From: Terracoccus luteus
GTDB taxonomy: Bacteria > Actinomycetota > Actinomycetes > Actinomycetales > Dermatophilaceae
Length of the DNA stretch: 64,000 nt
Direction: 5' to 3'
Assembly (NCBI RefSeq): GCF_003635045.1
Contig: NZ_RBXT01000001.1
Span: forward strand, 2,604,001 to 2,668,000
Shown: in pieces, positions 35,210 to 43,875 of the stretch
Layout of the letters: each line of letters opens with the position of its first letter
Numbering within the stretch: position 1 is the stretch's first letter
Notes under the pieces: generated by a model
Databases searched by the model: none
Told to the model about the DNA's origin: nothing
The model's input: the letters and a program-made list of their open reading frames with translations, nothing else
Made by a program: the position numbers and the translations under genes

Positions 35210-35384
35210 CGCCACGGCCCGATTTCGGACACTGCGATCCGTAGCCGCCCTCCCCTTCTTCGCCACGGCCCGATTTAGGACACCGGGATCAGGAAACGAT
35301 GTCCGCTCCGTCGCCACGGCCCGATTCCGGACACCCCGACCCCGAGACCACGCCCCCTCTTCGCCACGGCCCGATTGTGGACAC
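35210..35384 (+). repeat. Left array: four 23-bp repeats at about 51-bp spacing
   Basis: This 353-bp gap (35151-35503) has no gene but holds four copies of a 23-bp unit, CGCCACGGCCCGAT followed by three variable bases and GGACAC. They start at 35210, 35261, 35312 and 35362, so the period is 51, 51 and 50 bp. The 27-28 bp between copies is not conserved. The same unit occurs inverted in a second array on the other side of the nuclease gene. Read on the minus strand each copy encodes V-x-x-x-GPWR or a frame-shifted equivalent. Confidence 0.9.
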
Positions 35385-35503
35385 CACCCGCATCGCCCAA
35401 CGAGCGCCGGATGCCGGGTAGCCCGCGCACGCGGAACGACGCGCGTCGCGGCCCTGTGCACAACCTCCGCGGACGCCGGCCGACATCGGCCACGCTGCTG
35501 AGC

Positions 35504-36430
35504 ATGTCCAGCCCGACCGTGCTCGCGCCGTTCCGCCTGTGCGACGTCGACGGCGGCCCGTCCGTGCTGCGTTCGATGCGCCGACGTCATCGCATGCTCT
35601 TCCAGGGCGTCTACGTCGACCGGACCGTCGCCCTCACGACCGAGCTGCTCGCCCGGGCGGCCCTGCTGGCCTCGGAACCGGACAGCTACCTCTCGCACCA
35701 CACGGCAGCGCGGCTCTGGGGCGCGGTGGTACCGGACAGCCCGGACGTCCACGTGACCACCCCGGGGCTACGGTCCAAGAAGCACGGCATCGCTGCCCAC
35801 CGGGTCAAGGCCGGCCAGCGCGTCGTCACCTGGAAAGGGCTACGCGTGACGGCGCCCGGCCAGACCTTTCTCGACCTTGCGCACCGGCTGGGCCTCGTCG
35901 ACCTCGTCGTGCTCGGCGACTCGCTCGTCCGAGCCGGGCGAGTGACGGTCGACGAGCTGGTCGAGCTCACGGCTGGGCGGTGCGGGCCGTACTCCACCAG
36001 CGCTCGCAGGGCGGCCCTGCTCGTGCGCAAGGGCGTGGACTCGCCGATGGAGACGCGTCTGCGGCTGCTCATCGTCCTGGCCGGTCTGCCCGAGCCCACG
36101 GTGGACCACCGCATCCACACTCGGGACGGCGTCCTGCTCTACCGCTTCGACCTGTACTACGCAGCGGCACGCCACATCATCGAGTACGACGGCAAGCAGC
36201 ACGAGAAGGACAGACAGCGTCGGTCGGACATCCTGCGCGACGAGCAGTTCGATGCGTGGCGGCTGCGCAAGGTCGTGACGGTGGCCGACGACATCTACGG
36301 CGTGCCGGGTCAGACGCTGTCGCGCATCTGTCGGGCCATGCGCGAGCAAGGAATGACCGTGTCCACGTTGTCCGACGAGTGGCGCCGCCACTTCCCGAGC
36401 CGAGGCGACGACGTGTCCAACCCCGGGTGA
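35504..36430 (+). CDS. AbiEi-like / DUF559 protein with PD-(D/E)xK nuclease-type C-terminus
   Basis: A 308-residue protein of the family annotated as type IV toxin-antitoxin AbiEi-antitoxin-domain / DUF559 protein. Residues 1-90 form a winged-helix-like region with SHHTAARLWGAVVPDSPDVHVTT; residues 200-285 are a Vsr-like nuclease domain with the catalytic pattern YRFDLYY... then IIEYDGKQHEKD, giving the Asp and E-x-D-G-K expected of the fold. DUF559 proteins have no proven role. It is bracketed by inverted arrays of a 23-bp repeat and its codon use is slightly less GC-biased than its neighbours. Start ATG 35504 gives the domain start; no strong ribosome site is seen. Confidence 0.78.
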   Translation: MSSPTVLAPFRLCDVDGGPSVLRSMRRRHRMLFQGVYVDRTVALTTELLARAALLASEPDSYLSHHTAARLWGAVVPDSPDVHVTTPGLRSKKHGIAAHRVKAGQRVVTWKGLRVTAPGQTFLDLAHRLGLVDLVVLGDSLVRAGRVTVDELVELTAGRCGPYSTSARRAALLVRKGVDSPMETRLRLLIVLAGLPEPTVDHRIHTRDGVLLYRFDLYYAAARHIIEYDGKQHEKDRQRRSDILRDEQFDAWRLRKVVTVADDIYGVPGQTLSRICRAMREQGMTVSTLSDEWRRHFPSRGDDVSNPG

Positions 36431-36591
36431 CGGGGGCTGCCGCCTTCCTTCGCTTCTCACCGGACGCCGCGCGATTTCCGTCAGTCCTCGTCTCACAGCG
36501 CGCCGCACCCCGGTTTCGGATGAGCGCGGCGAGCGCCGACGGATTCGTCGGACCCTGGCGTAGGCATCGACGGAGGTCCTGGCGCGAGGTC

Positions 36592-36767
36592 GTGTCCCAT
36601 ATCGGGCCACGGCGCGGAAGTGGACGGTGCGGGCGGGGGAGGGTGTCCGTTATCGGGCCACGGCGCGGTCACGGACAGTGCCGGCAGGAGAACCTGTCCG
36701 TTCTCGAGCCACGGCGCGGTCACGGACGGTGCCGGCAGGAGAACCTGTCCGTTATCGGGCCGCGGCG
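36592..36767 (-). repeat. Right array: four inverted 23-bp repeats at exactly 51-bp spacing
   Basis: Four copies, starting at 36592, 36643, 36694 and 36745, are the inverted form of the left array unit, reading GTGTCCGTTATCGGGCC then ACGGCG in the best copy. Spacing is exactly 51 bp. From copy 2 on, the 28 bases between copies are also nearly identical (GCGGTCACGGAC...GCAGGAGAAC), unlike the left array. A degenerate fifth copy may lie near 36548. The rest of the 605-bp gap (36431-37035) shows no gene and ends in the clpC promoter region. Confidence 0.9.
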
Positions 36768-36973
36768 CAGTCATGGAGGCCCGGGGAGTGTGGCGGATGC
36801 CGGGGGCGGGGTTGAGCGGTCCCGGGCCGGCCGTGGCGCCGAGGTGCGGGCGGGTACGAGACCCGCGGACCGGCATCCGGGCGGCTGTCCGCTGGCAGCG
36901 AACAGACGGTCGGAGTTGAGCCGACGGGGCTCAGGATGGGAACACGTCCCGGCGGCGCGGCGTTGGTCAGCAT

Positions 36974-37003
36974 GTGCCCGACGTCAGTGGGCACGGTTAG
37001 CAT
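36974..37003 (+). promoter_or_regulatory. clpC upstream region: inverted repeat and -10
   Basis: GTGCCC (36974-36979) and GGGCAC (36989-36994) are inverted around 9 bp, directly before the -10-like TAGCAT (36998-37003). The repeat covers where a -35 would be, and no good -35 hexamer is seen, which fits an activator- or repressor-controlled promoter. It does not match the HspR (HAIR) or CtsR consensus. The regulator is unknown. Confidence 0.4.
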
Positions 37004-37035
37004 CGAGGTGACTCTCGATCAGTCAGGAGAAGAGC

Positions 37036-39648
37036 ATGTTCGAAAGGTTCACCGACAGGGCCCGGAGGGTGGTTGTCCTCGCGCAGGAGGAAGCACGCCT
37101 GCTCAACCACAACTACATCGGGACCGAGCACATCCTCCTGGGTCTGATCCACGAAGGCGAAGGCGTCGCCGCGAAGGCCCTCGAGTCGCTTGACATCTCG
37201 CTCGAAGCGGTCAGGGCCCAGGTCCAGGAGATCATCGGCCAGGGCCAGCAGGCCCCGACCGGACACATTCCCTTCACGCCCCGCGCGAAGAAGGTGCTCG
37301 AGTACTCGCTGCGCGAGGCGCTGCAGCTCGGGCACAGCTACATCGGCACCGAGCACATCCTGCTCGGCCTCATCCGTGAGGGCGAGGGCGTCGCGGCCCA
37401 GGTGCTCGTCAAGCTCGGCGCCGAGCTGAACAAGGTGCGCCAGCAGGTCATCCAGCTGCTCTCGGGCTACCAGGGCAGCGGGCAGGGCGACAAGGCCGGC
37501 GCCGGCGTCGGCCCGGGTCAGGCCGAGGGCACGCCCGCGGGATCCCTCGTGCTCGACCAGTTCGGCCGCAACCTGACGCAGGCGGCCCGTGAGGGCAAGC
37601 TCGACCCGGTCATCGGGCGCACGAACGAGATCGAGCGCGTCATGCAGGTCCTGTCCCGCCGCACCAAGAACAACCCGGTGCTCATCGGCGAGCCGGGCGT
37701 CGGCAAGACGGCCGTCGTCGAGGGGCTCGCGCAGGACATCGTCAAGGGCGAGGTGCCCGAGACGCTCAAGGACAAGCAGCTCTACACCCTCGACCTCGGC
37801 TCGCTCGTGGCCGGCAGCCGCTACCGCGGTGACTTCGAGGAGCGGCTGAAGAAGGTCCTCAAGGAGATCCGCACGCGCGGCGACATCATCATCTTCATCG
37901 ACGAGATCCACACCCTCGTCGGTGCCGGTGCCGCCGAGGGCGCGATCGACGCCGCGAGCATCCTCAAGCCGATGCTGGCCCGTGGTGAGCTGCAGACCAT
38001 CGGCGCGACGACGCTCGACGAGTACCGCAAGCACATCGAGAAGGACTCCGCCCTCGAGCGGCGCTTCCAGCCGATCCAGGTGCAGGAGCCCACGCTCCCG
38101 CACACGATCGAGATCCTCAAGGGGCTGCGCGACCGCTACGAGGCGCACCACCGCGTGACGATCACCGACGCGGCGCTCGTCGCCGCGGCCAACATGGCCG
38201 ACCGGTACGTCAACGACCGCTTCCTGCCCGACAAGGCCATCGACCTCATCGACGAGGCGGGCGCGCGACTGCGCATCCGCCGCATGACGGCTCCGCCGGA
38301 CCTGCGCGAGTTCGACGAGAAGATCGCCGCCCTCGTGCGCGAGAAGGAGTCGGCCATCGACGGCCAGGACTTCGAGCGTGCGGCCAGGGCCCGTGACGAC
38401 GAGAAGCGCCTGCTGCGCGAGAAGTCCGAGCGTGAGGCGCAGTGGAAGTCCGGTGACATGGACGTCGTCGCCGAGGTCGACGAAGAGCTCATCGCCGAGG
38501 TCTTGGCGGCCAGCACCGGCATCCCGGTGTTCAAGCTGACCGAGGAGGAGAGCAGCCGACTGCTCAACATGGAGGATGAGCTGCATAAGCGGATCGTCGG
38601 CATGAACGACGCCGTCAAGGCGCTGAGCCAGGCGATCCGACGCACTCGCGCCGGCCTCAAGGACCCGCGTCGCCCCGGCGGCTCGTTCATCTTCGCCGGC
38701 CCCACCGGTGTCGGTAAGACCGAGCTGGCCAAGACGCTCGCCGAGTTCCTCTTCGGCAGCGAGGACGCGCTCATCCAGCTCGACATGTCCGAGTACTCCG
38801 AGAAGCACACGGTCAGCCGCCTGTTCGGCTCGCCTCCCGGCTACGTCGGCTACGAGGAGGGCGGCCAGCTCACCGAGAAGGTGCGTCGCAAGCCGTTCTC
38901 GGTCGTGCTGTTCGACGAGGTCGAGAAGGCCCACCCGGAGATCTTCAACTCGCTGCTGCAGGTGCTCGAGGACGGCCGCCTCACCGACTCGCAGGGCCGG
39001 ATGGTCGACTTCAAGAACACGGTCATCATCATGACGACCAACCTCGGCACGAGGGACATCAGCCGCACGTCGCTCGGCTTCTCGGCCGGCCCCGACACCC
39101 TCTCGGACTACGAGCGGATGAAGAACAAGGTCACCGACGAGCTCAAGCAGCACTTCCGGCCCGAGTTCCTCAACCGTGTCGACGACACGATCGTGTTCCC
39201 GCACCTGACCAAGGACGAGATCACCCAGATCGTCGACCTCGAGATCGCCAAGCTCGACAAGCGGCTCAAGGACAAGGACATGGGCATCGAGCTCACGCCC
39301 GCGGCCAAGGACCTGCTGGCGAAGAAGGGCTACGACCCCGTGCTCGGTGCGCGACCACTGCGTCGCACCATCCAGCGCGAGATCGAGGACGCCCTGTCGG
39401 AGAAGATCCTCTACGCCGAGTTCCTCTCCGGCCAGTGGATCCGCGTCGACACGGAGGGCGAGGGCAAGGCGGAGAAGTTCATCTTCGTCGACATGGAGCA
39501 CCCCGACCCCACCCACCGTCCGGCCGACGAGCTGCAGGACATCGCCGACGGGCCCGCCCTCGACGAGGCCCTGAGCGTCAACGTGACCGGCGGGTCGTCG
39601 GTCCCCGACGACCAGTTCCCCGACAGCGCGATGGGCAACGAGCGCTGA
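37036..39648 (+). CDS. clpC: ATP-dependent Clp protease ATP-binding subunit ClpC
   Basis: An 870-residue AAA+ unfoldase that feeds proteins to ClpP. The N-terminal double Clp-N repeat (residues 1-140, with [12 protein letters not shown] occurring twice) is followed by AAA-1 with Walker A GEPGVGKT near residue 217, a UVR motif near 425-460, AAA-2 with Walker A GPTGVGKT near 555 and the C-terminal D2-small domain. The ATG follows AGGAGA by six bases. It is followed by a strong hairpin terminator, so it is monocistronic. Essential in actinobacteria and target of anti-tubercular cyclopeptides. Confidence 0.98.
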   Translation: MFERFTDRARRVVVLAQEEARLLNHNYIGTEHILLGLIHEGEGVAAKALESLDISLEAVRAQVQEIIGQGQQAPTGHIPFTPRAKKVLEYSLREALQLGHSYIGTEHILLGLIREGEGVAAQVLVKLGAELNKVRQQVIQLLSGYQGSGQGDKAGAGVGPGQAEGTPAGSLVLDQFGRNLTQAAREGKLDPVIGRTNEIERVMQVLSRRTKNNPVLIGEPGVGKTAVVEGLAQDIVKGEVPETLKDKQLYTLDLGSLVAGSRYRGDFEERLKKVLKEIRTRGDIIIFIDEIHTLVGAGAAEGAIDAASILKPMLARGELQTIGATTLDEYRKHIEKDSALERRFQPIQVQEPTLPHTIEILKGLRDRYEAHHRVTITDAALVAAANMADRYVNDRFLPDKAIDLIDEAGARLRIRRMTAPPDLREFDEKIAALVREKESAIDGQDFERAARARDDEKRLLREKSEREAQWKSGDMDVVAEVDEELIAEVLAASTGIPVFKLTEEESSRLLNMEDELHKRIVGMNDAVKALSQAIRRTRAGLKDPRRPGGSFIFAGPTGVGKTELAKTLAEFLFGSEDALIQLDMSEYSEKHTVSRLFGSPPGYVGYEEGGQLTEKVRRKPFSVVLFDEVEKAHPEIFNSLLQVLEDGRLTDSQGRMVDFKNTVIIMTTNLGTRDISRTSLGFSAGPDTLSDYERMKNKVTDELKQHFRPEFLNRVDDTIVFPHLTKDEITQIVDLEIAKLDKRLKDKDMGIELTPAAKDLLAKKGYDPVLGARPLRRTIQREIEDALSEKILYAEFLSGQWIRVDTEGEGKAEKFIFVDMEHPDPTHRPADELQDIADGPALDEALSVNVTGGSSVPDDQFPDSAMGNER

Positions 39649-39663
39649 CGACGAACGCCTGAG

Positions 39664-39702
39664 GACGAAGGGACCGCGGACACCGTCCGCGGTCCCTTCG
39701 TC
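39664..39702 (+). terminator. Strong intrinsic terminator after clpC
   Basis: Two perfectly complementary 17-base arms, beginning GACGAAGGGACCGCGGA, face each other across a 5-base loop, 15 bases after the clpC stop. The stem is followed by CATACC without a T-tract, typical of high-GC terminators. Confidence 0.9.
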
Positions 39703-39784
39703 ATACCGGGGTCGTACAGCGCCCGTGCACGACGCGACCGCGGGCCGACGCGCCACCCACGCCACGGCGGACAGAGTGGCAGTC

Positions 39785-40663
39785 ATGAGCGAGAACGCCA
39801 CCTCCCACCTGCCGCCGCACACCCCTGAGCCCCGGATGCCGGTGAGCGCGCCGGGTGCGCCCCGACCCGTCGCCGGCGCCACCACGGCCGGCTCCCCCGA
39901 CTCCCCCGACTCCCCCGTCTCGGCCACCGCGCGCGACCTCGTGGCCCGAGGGCTCGTCATGCGCTACGGGTCGGACTCCACCGCGCCCCCGGCCCTCGGC
40001 GGTGTTGACCTGCGCATCGAGGCCGGGGAGACGGTGGCCGTCATGGGTCCGTCGGGCTCCGGCAAGACGACGCTGCTGCACGTGCTGGCCGGCATCGTGC
40101 GCCCCACCGAGGGCCAGGTGCTCTGGCGCGGCCGGGACGTCGCCCGCCTCGGCGACGCCGACCGCACCACGCTGCGCCGCAAGGACTTCGGCTTCGTCTT
40201 CCAGCAGGGGATGCTGCTGCCCGAGCTGCCCGCGGTCGAGAACGTCGCCCTGCCCCTGCTCATCGACGGCACCCGCCGGGCGGCGGCGCTCGCCCGCGCC
40301 GCCGCGCTCTTCGCGCCGCTCGGCCTCGCCGGCTACGAGAAGCGCCGACCCGGAGAGCTCTCCGGCGGCCAGGCCCAGCGCGTGGCCATCGCCCGCGCCC
40401 TCGTCGCCCAGCCCGGCGTCGTCTTCGCCGACGAGCCGACCGGTGCCCTCGACCAGACCACGAGCGCCGAGGTCATGGGTCACCTCACCGCGCTCGTCCG
40501 CCACACCGGGGCCTCCCTCGTGCTGGTCACGCACGACGAGAACGTCGCCGCCTGGTGCTCCCGGGTCGTCAGCGTGCGTGACGGTCGCGTCGTCGGCGAC
40601 GCCCGCACCGGCACGACGACGCTGCACCCCGCCGGCCTCACCACCGACGGGGCGCTCCGATGA
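39785..40663 (+). CDS. ABC transporter ATPase, LolD/MacB-type
   Basis: A 292-residue ATPase with a 55-residue Pro/Ser-rich leader. From residue 60 it has Walker [17 protein letters not shown], the Q-loop [18 protein letters not shown], signature [15 protein letters not shown] and Walker [14 protein letters not shown]. This pattern is that of the MacB/LolD class that pairs with FtsX-like permeases for export of lipids or peptides or mechanotransmission. It overlaps its permease gene by 4 nt. The start could be later, for example at MPVSAPG (codon 20). Confidence 0.92.
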   Translation: MSENATSHLPPHTPEPRMPVSAPGAPRPVAGATTAGSPDSPDSPVSATARDLVARGLVMRYGSDSTAPPALGGVDLRIEAGETVAVMGPSGSGKTTLLHVLAGIVRPTEGQVLWRGRDVARLGDADRTTLRRKDFGFVFQQGMLLPELPAVENVALPLLIDGTRRAAALARAAALFAPLGLAGYEKRRPGELSGGQAQRVAIARALVAQPGVVFADEPTGALDQTTSAEVMGHLTALVRHTGASLVLVTHDENVAAWCSRVVSVRDGRVVGDARTGTTTLHPAGLTTDGALR

Positions 40664-42045
40664 GGGCCGCGCTGCAGCTGTCCTGGCGGCTGCGGGCCGC
40701 CGGAGCGCGCGAGAACCGCACGCCGGGCGCCCTCGCCGTCATCGCCTTCGCCGTGGCCACCGCGGCCCTGCTCGTCTGCCTCGGCGGCCTGGGCGCGTTC
40801 ACGGCCCGGGCCGCCCAGGCCGACACGGCCCTCGCCGCGATCGCCGCCTCGAACGCCGGCGCCGGCCCCGACCTGCCCGCCGTCGACGACCTGTCCTTCC
40901 TCGCCGAGATGTACGTGACCCTCGCGTGGGTGGCGACGACGTGCATGGTCGTCCCGATCCTCACCCTCGGCGGTGTCGCGGCCCGTCTCGCGATCGCCCG
41001 TCGCGACCAGCGGCTGGCCGCCCTGCGTCTCGCCGGCGCGACGTCCGCCCAGGTCACCGTCATGACCCTGGCCGAGGCCGCGCTCCAGGCACTGCTCGGC
41101 GCCCTCGGGGGCGTCGTCCTCTACGCCGCTGCCCTGCCGCTCGTCGCGCGCCTCGAGTTCCAGGCCACCCCGTTCGAGCTGCGCGAGCTCGTCGTGCCGG
41201 TGTGGCAGCTGCTCGCCGTCGTCGCCGGGGTGGTCGTGCTCGCCATGGTCTCGGGGCTGTCCAGCCTCGCCCGCGTCGTCGTGAGCCCGCTCGGCGTCGC
41301 CGCCCGCACGACGCCGAAGCGCCTCAGCCTGCTGCGCGTCGTCGTGGCCGCTGTCGCCGTCGGCGCCTGGGTCCTCGTGATCTCGCCGATGGACGACCCC
41401 GAGGCCGGCAACGACCAGCGCGGCCTCATCGTGCTGCTGCTCGGCGGGCTCATCCTCGCCGTCAACACCGTCGGGCCGTTCGTCGTCATGCTCGTCGGTC
41501 GCCTCGTGGCCCGCTTCGCCCCCACCGCGCCGGTGCTGCTCGCCGCCCGTCGCATCGTCGACGACCCCCGCAGCACGTGGCGCGCGGTCGGCGCCCTGGG
41601 CCTGGCCATCATCATCGTCGGCTTCACCAACGTCGTCAGCGCGGCCGAGCGCCAGTCGGGTCCGGACGCCGTGTTCACCGCCGACCTGCGCACCGGCGCC
41701 CTCGTCACGCTGACGGTCATCACGATCGTCGGAGCCACCTCGACCGGTGTCGTGCAGGCCTCGCGGGTGCTCGACCAGCGCGCCCAGTACCGGTCGCTGT
41801 CGCTCGCCGGAACGAGCCTGCGCACCCTGCACCGGGCCCGCACCGTCGAGGTCGCCCTGCCGCTCGTCGTCACGGTCGTCGTCTCGGCCGGCTTCGCCCT
41901 CGCAGTCGTCGCTCCCTTCGCGAGCGCCCAGGACGCCGGCCTCGTCACACGGTTCGCCGTCGCCGTCACCGCCGCGAGCGGGCTCATGCTCGCGTCGGTG
42001 CTCGCCTCGCGCTCCCTCGTGCGCCAGGCCGCGCTGGCCGGGTGA
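40660..42045 (+). CDS. FtsX-like ABC permease
   Basis: A 461-residue membrane protein with an N-terminal helix near residues 25-50, a large set of helices in the middle (near 85-210) and a C-terminal FtsX-type block (near 330-455). FtsX segments are visible in ARRDQRLAALRLAGATSAQVTVMTLAEA and QRAQYRSLSLAGTSLRTLHRARTVEV, the cytoplasmic coupling helices. It works with the ATPase encoded directly upstream. It has only a short extracytoplasmic domain compared with MacB, so lipid or peptide export is guessed rather than known. Confidence 0.9.
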   Translation: MRAALQLSWRLRAAGARENRTPGALAVIAFAVATAALLVCLGGLGAFTARAAQADTALAAIAASNAGAGPDLPAVDDLSFLAEMYVTLAWVATTCMVVPILTLGGVAARLAIARRDQRLAALRLAGATSAQVTVMTLAEAALQALLGALGGVVLYAAALPLVARLEFQATPFELRELVVPVWQLLAVVAGVVVLAMVSGLSSLARVVVSPLGVAARTTPKRLSLLRVVVAAVAVGAWVLVISPMDDPEAGNDQRGLIVLLLGGLILAVNTVGPFVVMLVGRLVARFAPTAPVLLAARRIVDDPRSTWRAVGALGLAIIIVGFTNVVSAAERQSGPDAVFTADLRTGALVTLTVITIVGATSTGVVQASRVLDQRAQYRSLSLAGTSLRTLHRARTVEVALPLVVTVVVSAGFALAVVAPFASAQDAGLVTRFAVAVTAASGLMLASVLASRSLVRQAALAG

Positions 42046-42067
42046 ACCGGTCCTCTACGGTGGACCG

Positions 42068-43375
42068 GTGAGCACGACCACCCCCACCGCCCCGGATGCC
42101 GGTCGGCCCGGTCCGACCGCGGCCCGCGGCCGGCGGTGGGCCCCGTCCGCCGCCGCTGCGGCGGCCGCAGCCCTGCTGCTGGCCGCCTGCACGGGCGGCG
42201 AGGGCGCCACGTCGTCCGCGGCCACCGGCGCCGCGTCGAATGCCACCACGGGCACCACCCCCGCCGCGTCGAGCCCGGCCCCGTCGAGCCCGACCCCGTC
42301 GATTCCGGCGACGGGCGACGGCGCGACGACCCCGGCATCCGGCTCGAGCGACGCCACGGTCACGGGCGCACCCGCGGCCCTCGGCGCCCTGGTCGGTCGG
42401 CTGTACGCAGGACAGGGTCTCGGGGCCGGCGCGACCGCGACCGTGGCGGCAGCCCTCGAGGGCGCCACCCCCGCCGCGCTGCCGGCCGGGGCGAAGGCCA
42501 CGACCGGCACGTGGTTCGGCACACCGGTCGCCGTCGTGACGGCCGGACGTGACGTCACGCTCGCCGTCGGGCCGACCTGGAGGGTCGTCGGCGGCTGGTG
42601 GCCGTCGCTCGGGGTCGACGCGCCCAGCCTCGGCCGGCCCGGGCCCCGCTTCGTGCTCGCCGTCGGCTCCGACGCCCGCCGGGGCGAGCCGCTCGACCGC
42701 ACCCGCGCCGACGTGCTGCAGGTGGTCGGCACCGACGGTTCCGGGGGCGGTGGCGTCCTGGGTCTGGCCCGCGACCTCTGGGTGCCGCTCAGCACCGGCG
42801 GCAAGGGAAAGATCAACGCCGCCATGGTCTTCGGCGGCCCCGAGGCCCAGCGGAGGACGGTGCGGGCCGCCACCGGGCTGCCCGCCGAGGGGTACGTGCT
42901 CGTCGGCTTCGGCGGCTTCACCCGCGTCGTCGACGACCAGGGCGGCATCCCGATGGTCGTCCCCGAGCGCGTCGACGCCTCGCACGCCGACCTCGTCATC
43001 GAGAAGGGGCCCCAGACCCTGACGGGCAAGCAGGCCCTCGCCTACGCCCGCGAGCGCAAGACCCTGCCCGACGGTGACTTCGGCCGGTCACGGCACCAGG
43101 GCCAGATCATCCTCGCGGCGGCGGTCAAGGCGAAGCTGGCCGGGCCGCAGGCCATCCCGGCGGCCTTCACGAGCTTCAGCGGCGTCGGGCGCAGCGACCT
43201 GTCGGCCGAGGCGATGCTCACCTACGCCGCCCGCCTCTACGCCCTCAACCCGCTCGAGGTGGGCCGCGGGGTCGCCAAGGGGGCGTTCGGCACCGCGTCG
43301 GGGCAGTCGATCGTCGTGCTCGGCGAGCAGGCGCGGCGACTGTTCGCCGACTTCCGCGACGGGAGGCTCTCGTGA
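42068..43375 (+). CDS. LCP (LytR-CpsA-Psr) family protein, predicted lipoprotein
   Basis: A 435-residue protein starting at GTG. The hydrophobic segment near residues 25-40 ends in the lipobox LAAC, and is followed by an 80-residue Ala/Ser/Pro linker. The LCP domain runs from about residue 195: VGSDARRGEPLDRTRADVL, ARDLWVPL, KINAAMVFGG and the Arg-rich ALAYARERK...DFGRSRHQ, the phospho-ligand pocket. LCP proteins ligate wall polymers to peptidoglycan and usually keep a membrane helix; lipid anchoring is unusual. Its end overlaps argA by 4 nt. Confidence 0.88.
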   Translation: MSTTTPTAPDAGRPGPTAARGRRWAPSAAAAAAAALLLAACTGGEGATSSAATGAASNATTGTTPAASSPAPSSPTPSIPATGDGATTPASGSSDATVTGAPAALGALVGRLYAGQGLGAGATATVAAALEGATPAALPAGAKATTGTWFGTPVAVVTAGRDVTLAVGPTWRVVGGWWPSLGVDAPSLGRPGPRFVLAVGSDARRGEPLDRTRADVLQVVGTDGSGGGGVLGLARDLWVPLSTGGKGKINAAMVFGGPEAQRRTVRAATGLPAEGYVLVGFGGFTRVVDDQGGIPMVVPERVDASHADLVIEKGPQTLTGKQALAYARERKTLPDGDFGRSRHQGQIILAAAVKAKLAGPQAIPAAFTSFSGVGRSDLSAEAMLTYAARLYALNPLEVGRGVAKGAFGTASGQSIVVLGEQARRLFADFRDGRLS

Positions 43376-43875
43376 CCGCCACCCCCGTCATCCGGCGCGC
43401 GCGCACGGCCGACGTCCGCGGCATCCGGGCCCTCGTCGCGCCACTGGCCGAGCGACGCGTGCTCGTGGCCAAGGAGGCGGTCACGTACTACGAGACGCTG
43501 CAGGAGTTCCGGGTCGCCGAGCAGGACGGCCACGTCGTCGGCTGCGGCGCCCTCCACGTCATGTGGGAGGACCTCGCCGAGATCCGCACCCTCGCGGTCA
43601 GCCCGTCGACGCTGGGCACCGGGCTCGGCGGCCGCATCCTCGACGAGCTGGTCCAGGACGCCGTCGAGCTGGGGGTGCGCCGCCTGTTCTGCCTCACCTT
43701 CGAGACCGCCTTCTTCGAACGGCACGGGTTCACCGAGATCGAGGGGCAGGCGGTGTCGGCCGACGTGTACGCCGAGCTGCTGCGCAGCTACGACGAGGGT
43801 GTCGCCGAGTTCCTCGACCTCGAACGGGTCAAGCCGAACACGTTGGGCAACCACCGGATGCTGCGCACGCTGTGA
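43372..43875 (+). CDS. argA: Amino-acid N-acetyltransferase (short NAGS-type ArgA)
   Basis: A 167-residue GNAT protein that matches the short actinobacterial N-acetylglutamate synthase: VIRRARTADVRGIRALVAPLAERRVLV, FRVAEQDGHVVGCGALH, the acetyl-CoA loop GTGLGGRILDEL and FETAFFERHGFTEI. In Mycobacterium this enzyme starts arginine synthesis by acetylating glutamate or glutamine. It is coupled to the LCP gene (4-nt overlap) and to the MFS gene, so it is not in an arginine operon here. Confidence 0.9.
   Translation: MTATPVIRRARTADVRGIRALVAPLAERRVLVAKEAVTYYETLQEFRVAEQDGHVVGCGALHVMWEDLAEIRTLAVSPSTLGTGLGGRILDELVQDAVELGVRRLFCLTFETAFFERHGFTEIEGQAVSADVYAELLRSYDEGVAEFLDLERVKPNTLGNHRMLRTL

Noticed and set aside
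34964-35752. Repetitive open frames across the left array encoding GPWR or NRAVA repeats
   Set aside because: They arise from the repeat period being a multiple of three; they lack a ribosome site and break where the period is 50 bp. Not called as a gene.
35210-36767. The 51-bp repeats as a CRISPR array
   Set aside because: The 23-bp units are few, imperfect, inverted across the gene, and spacers in the right array are nearly identical to one another. No cas gene is nearby.
36974-37003. HspR (HAIR) or CtsR site upstream of clpC
   Set aside because: The inverted repeat does not match CTTGAGT-N7-ACTCAAG or the CtsR direct heptads.
36997-39960. A 987-codon open frame opposite clpC
   Set aside because: It is the antisense of clpC with no recognisable domain; high-GC third-position bias keeps it open. 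clpC is certain.
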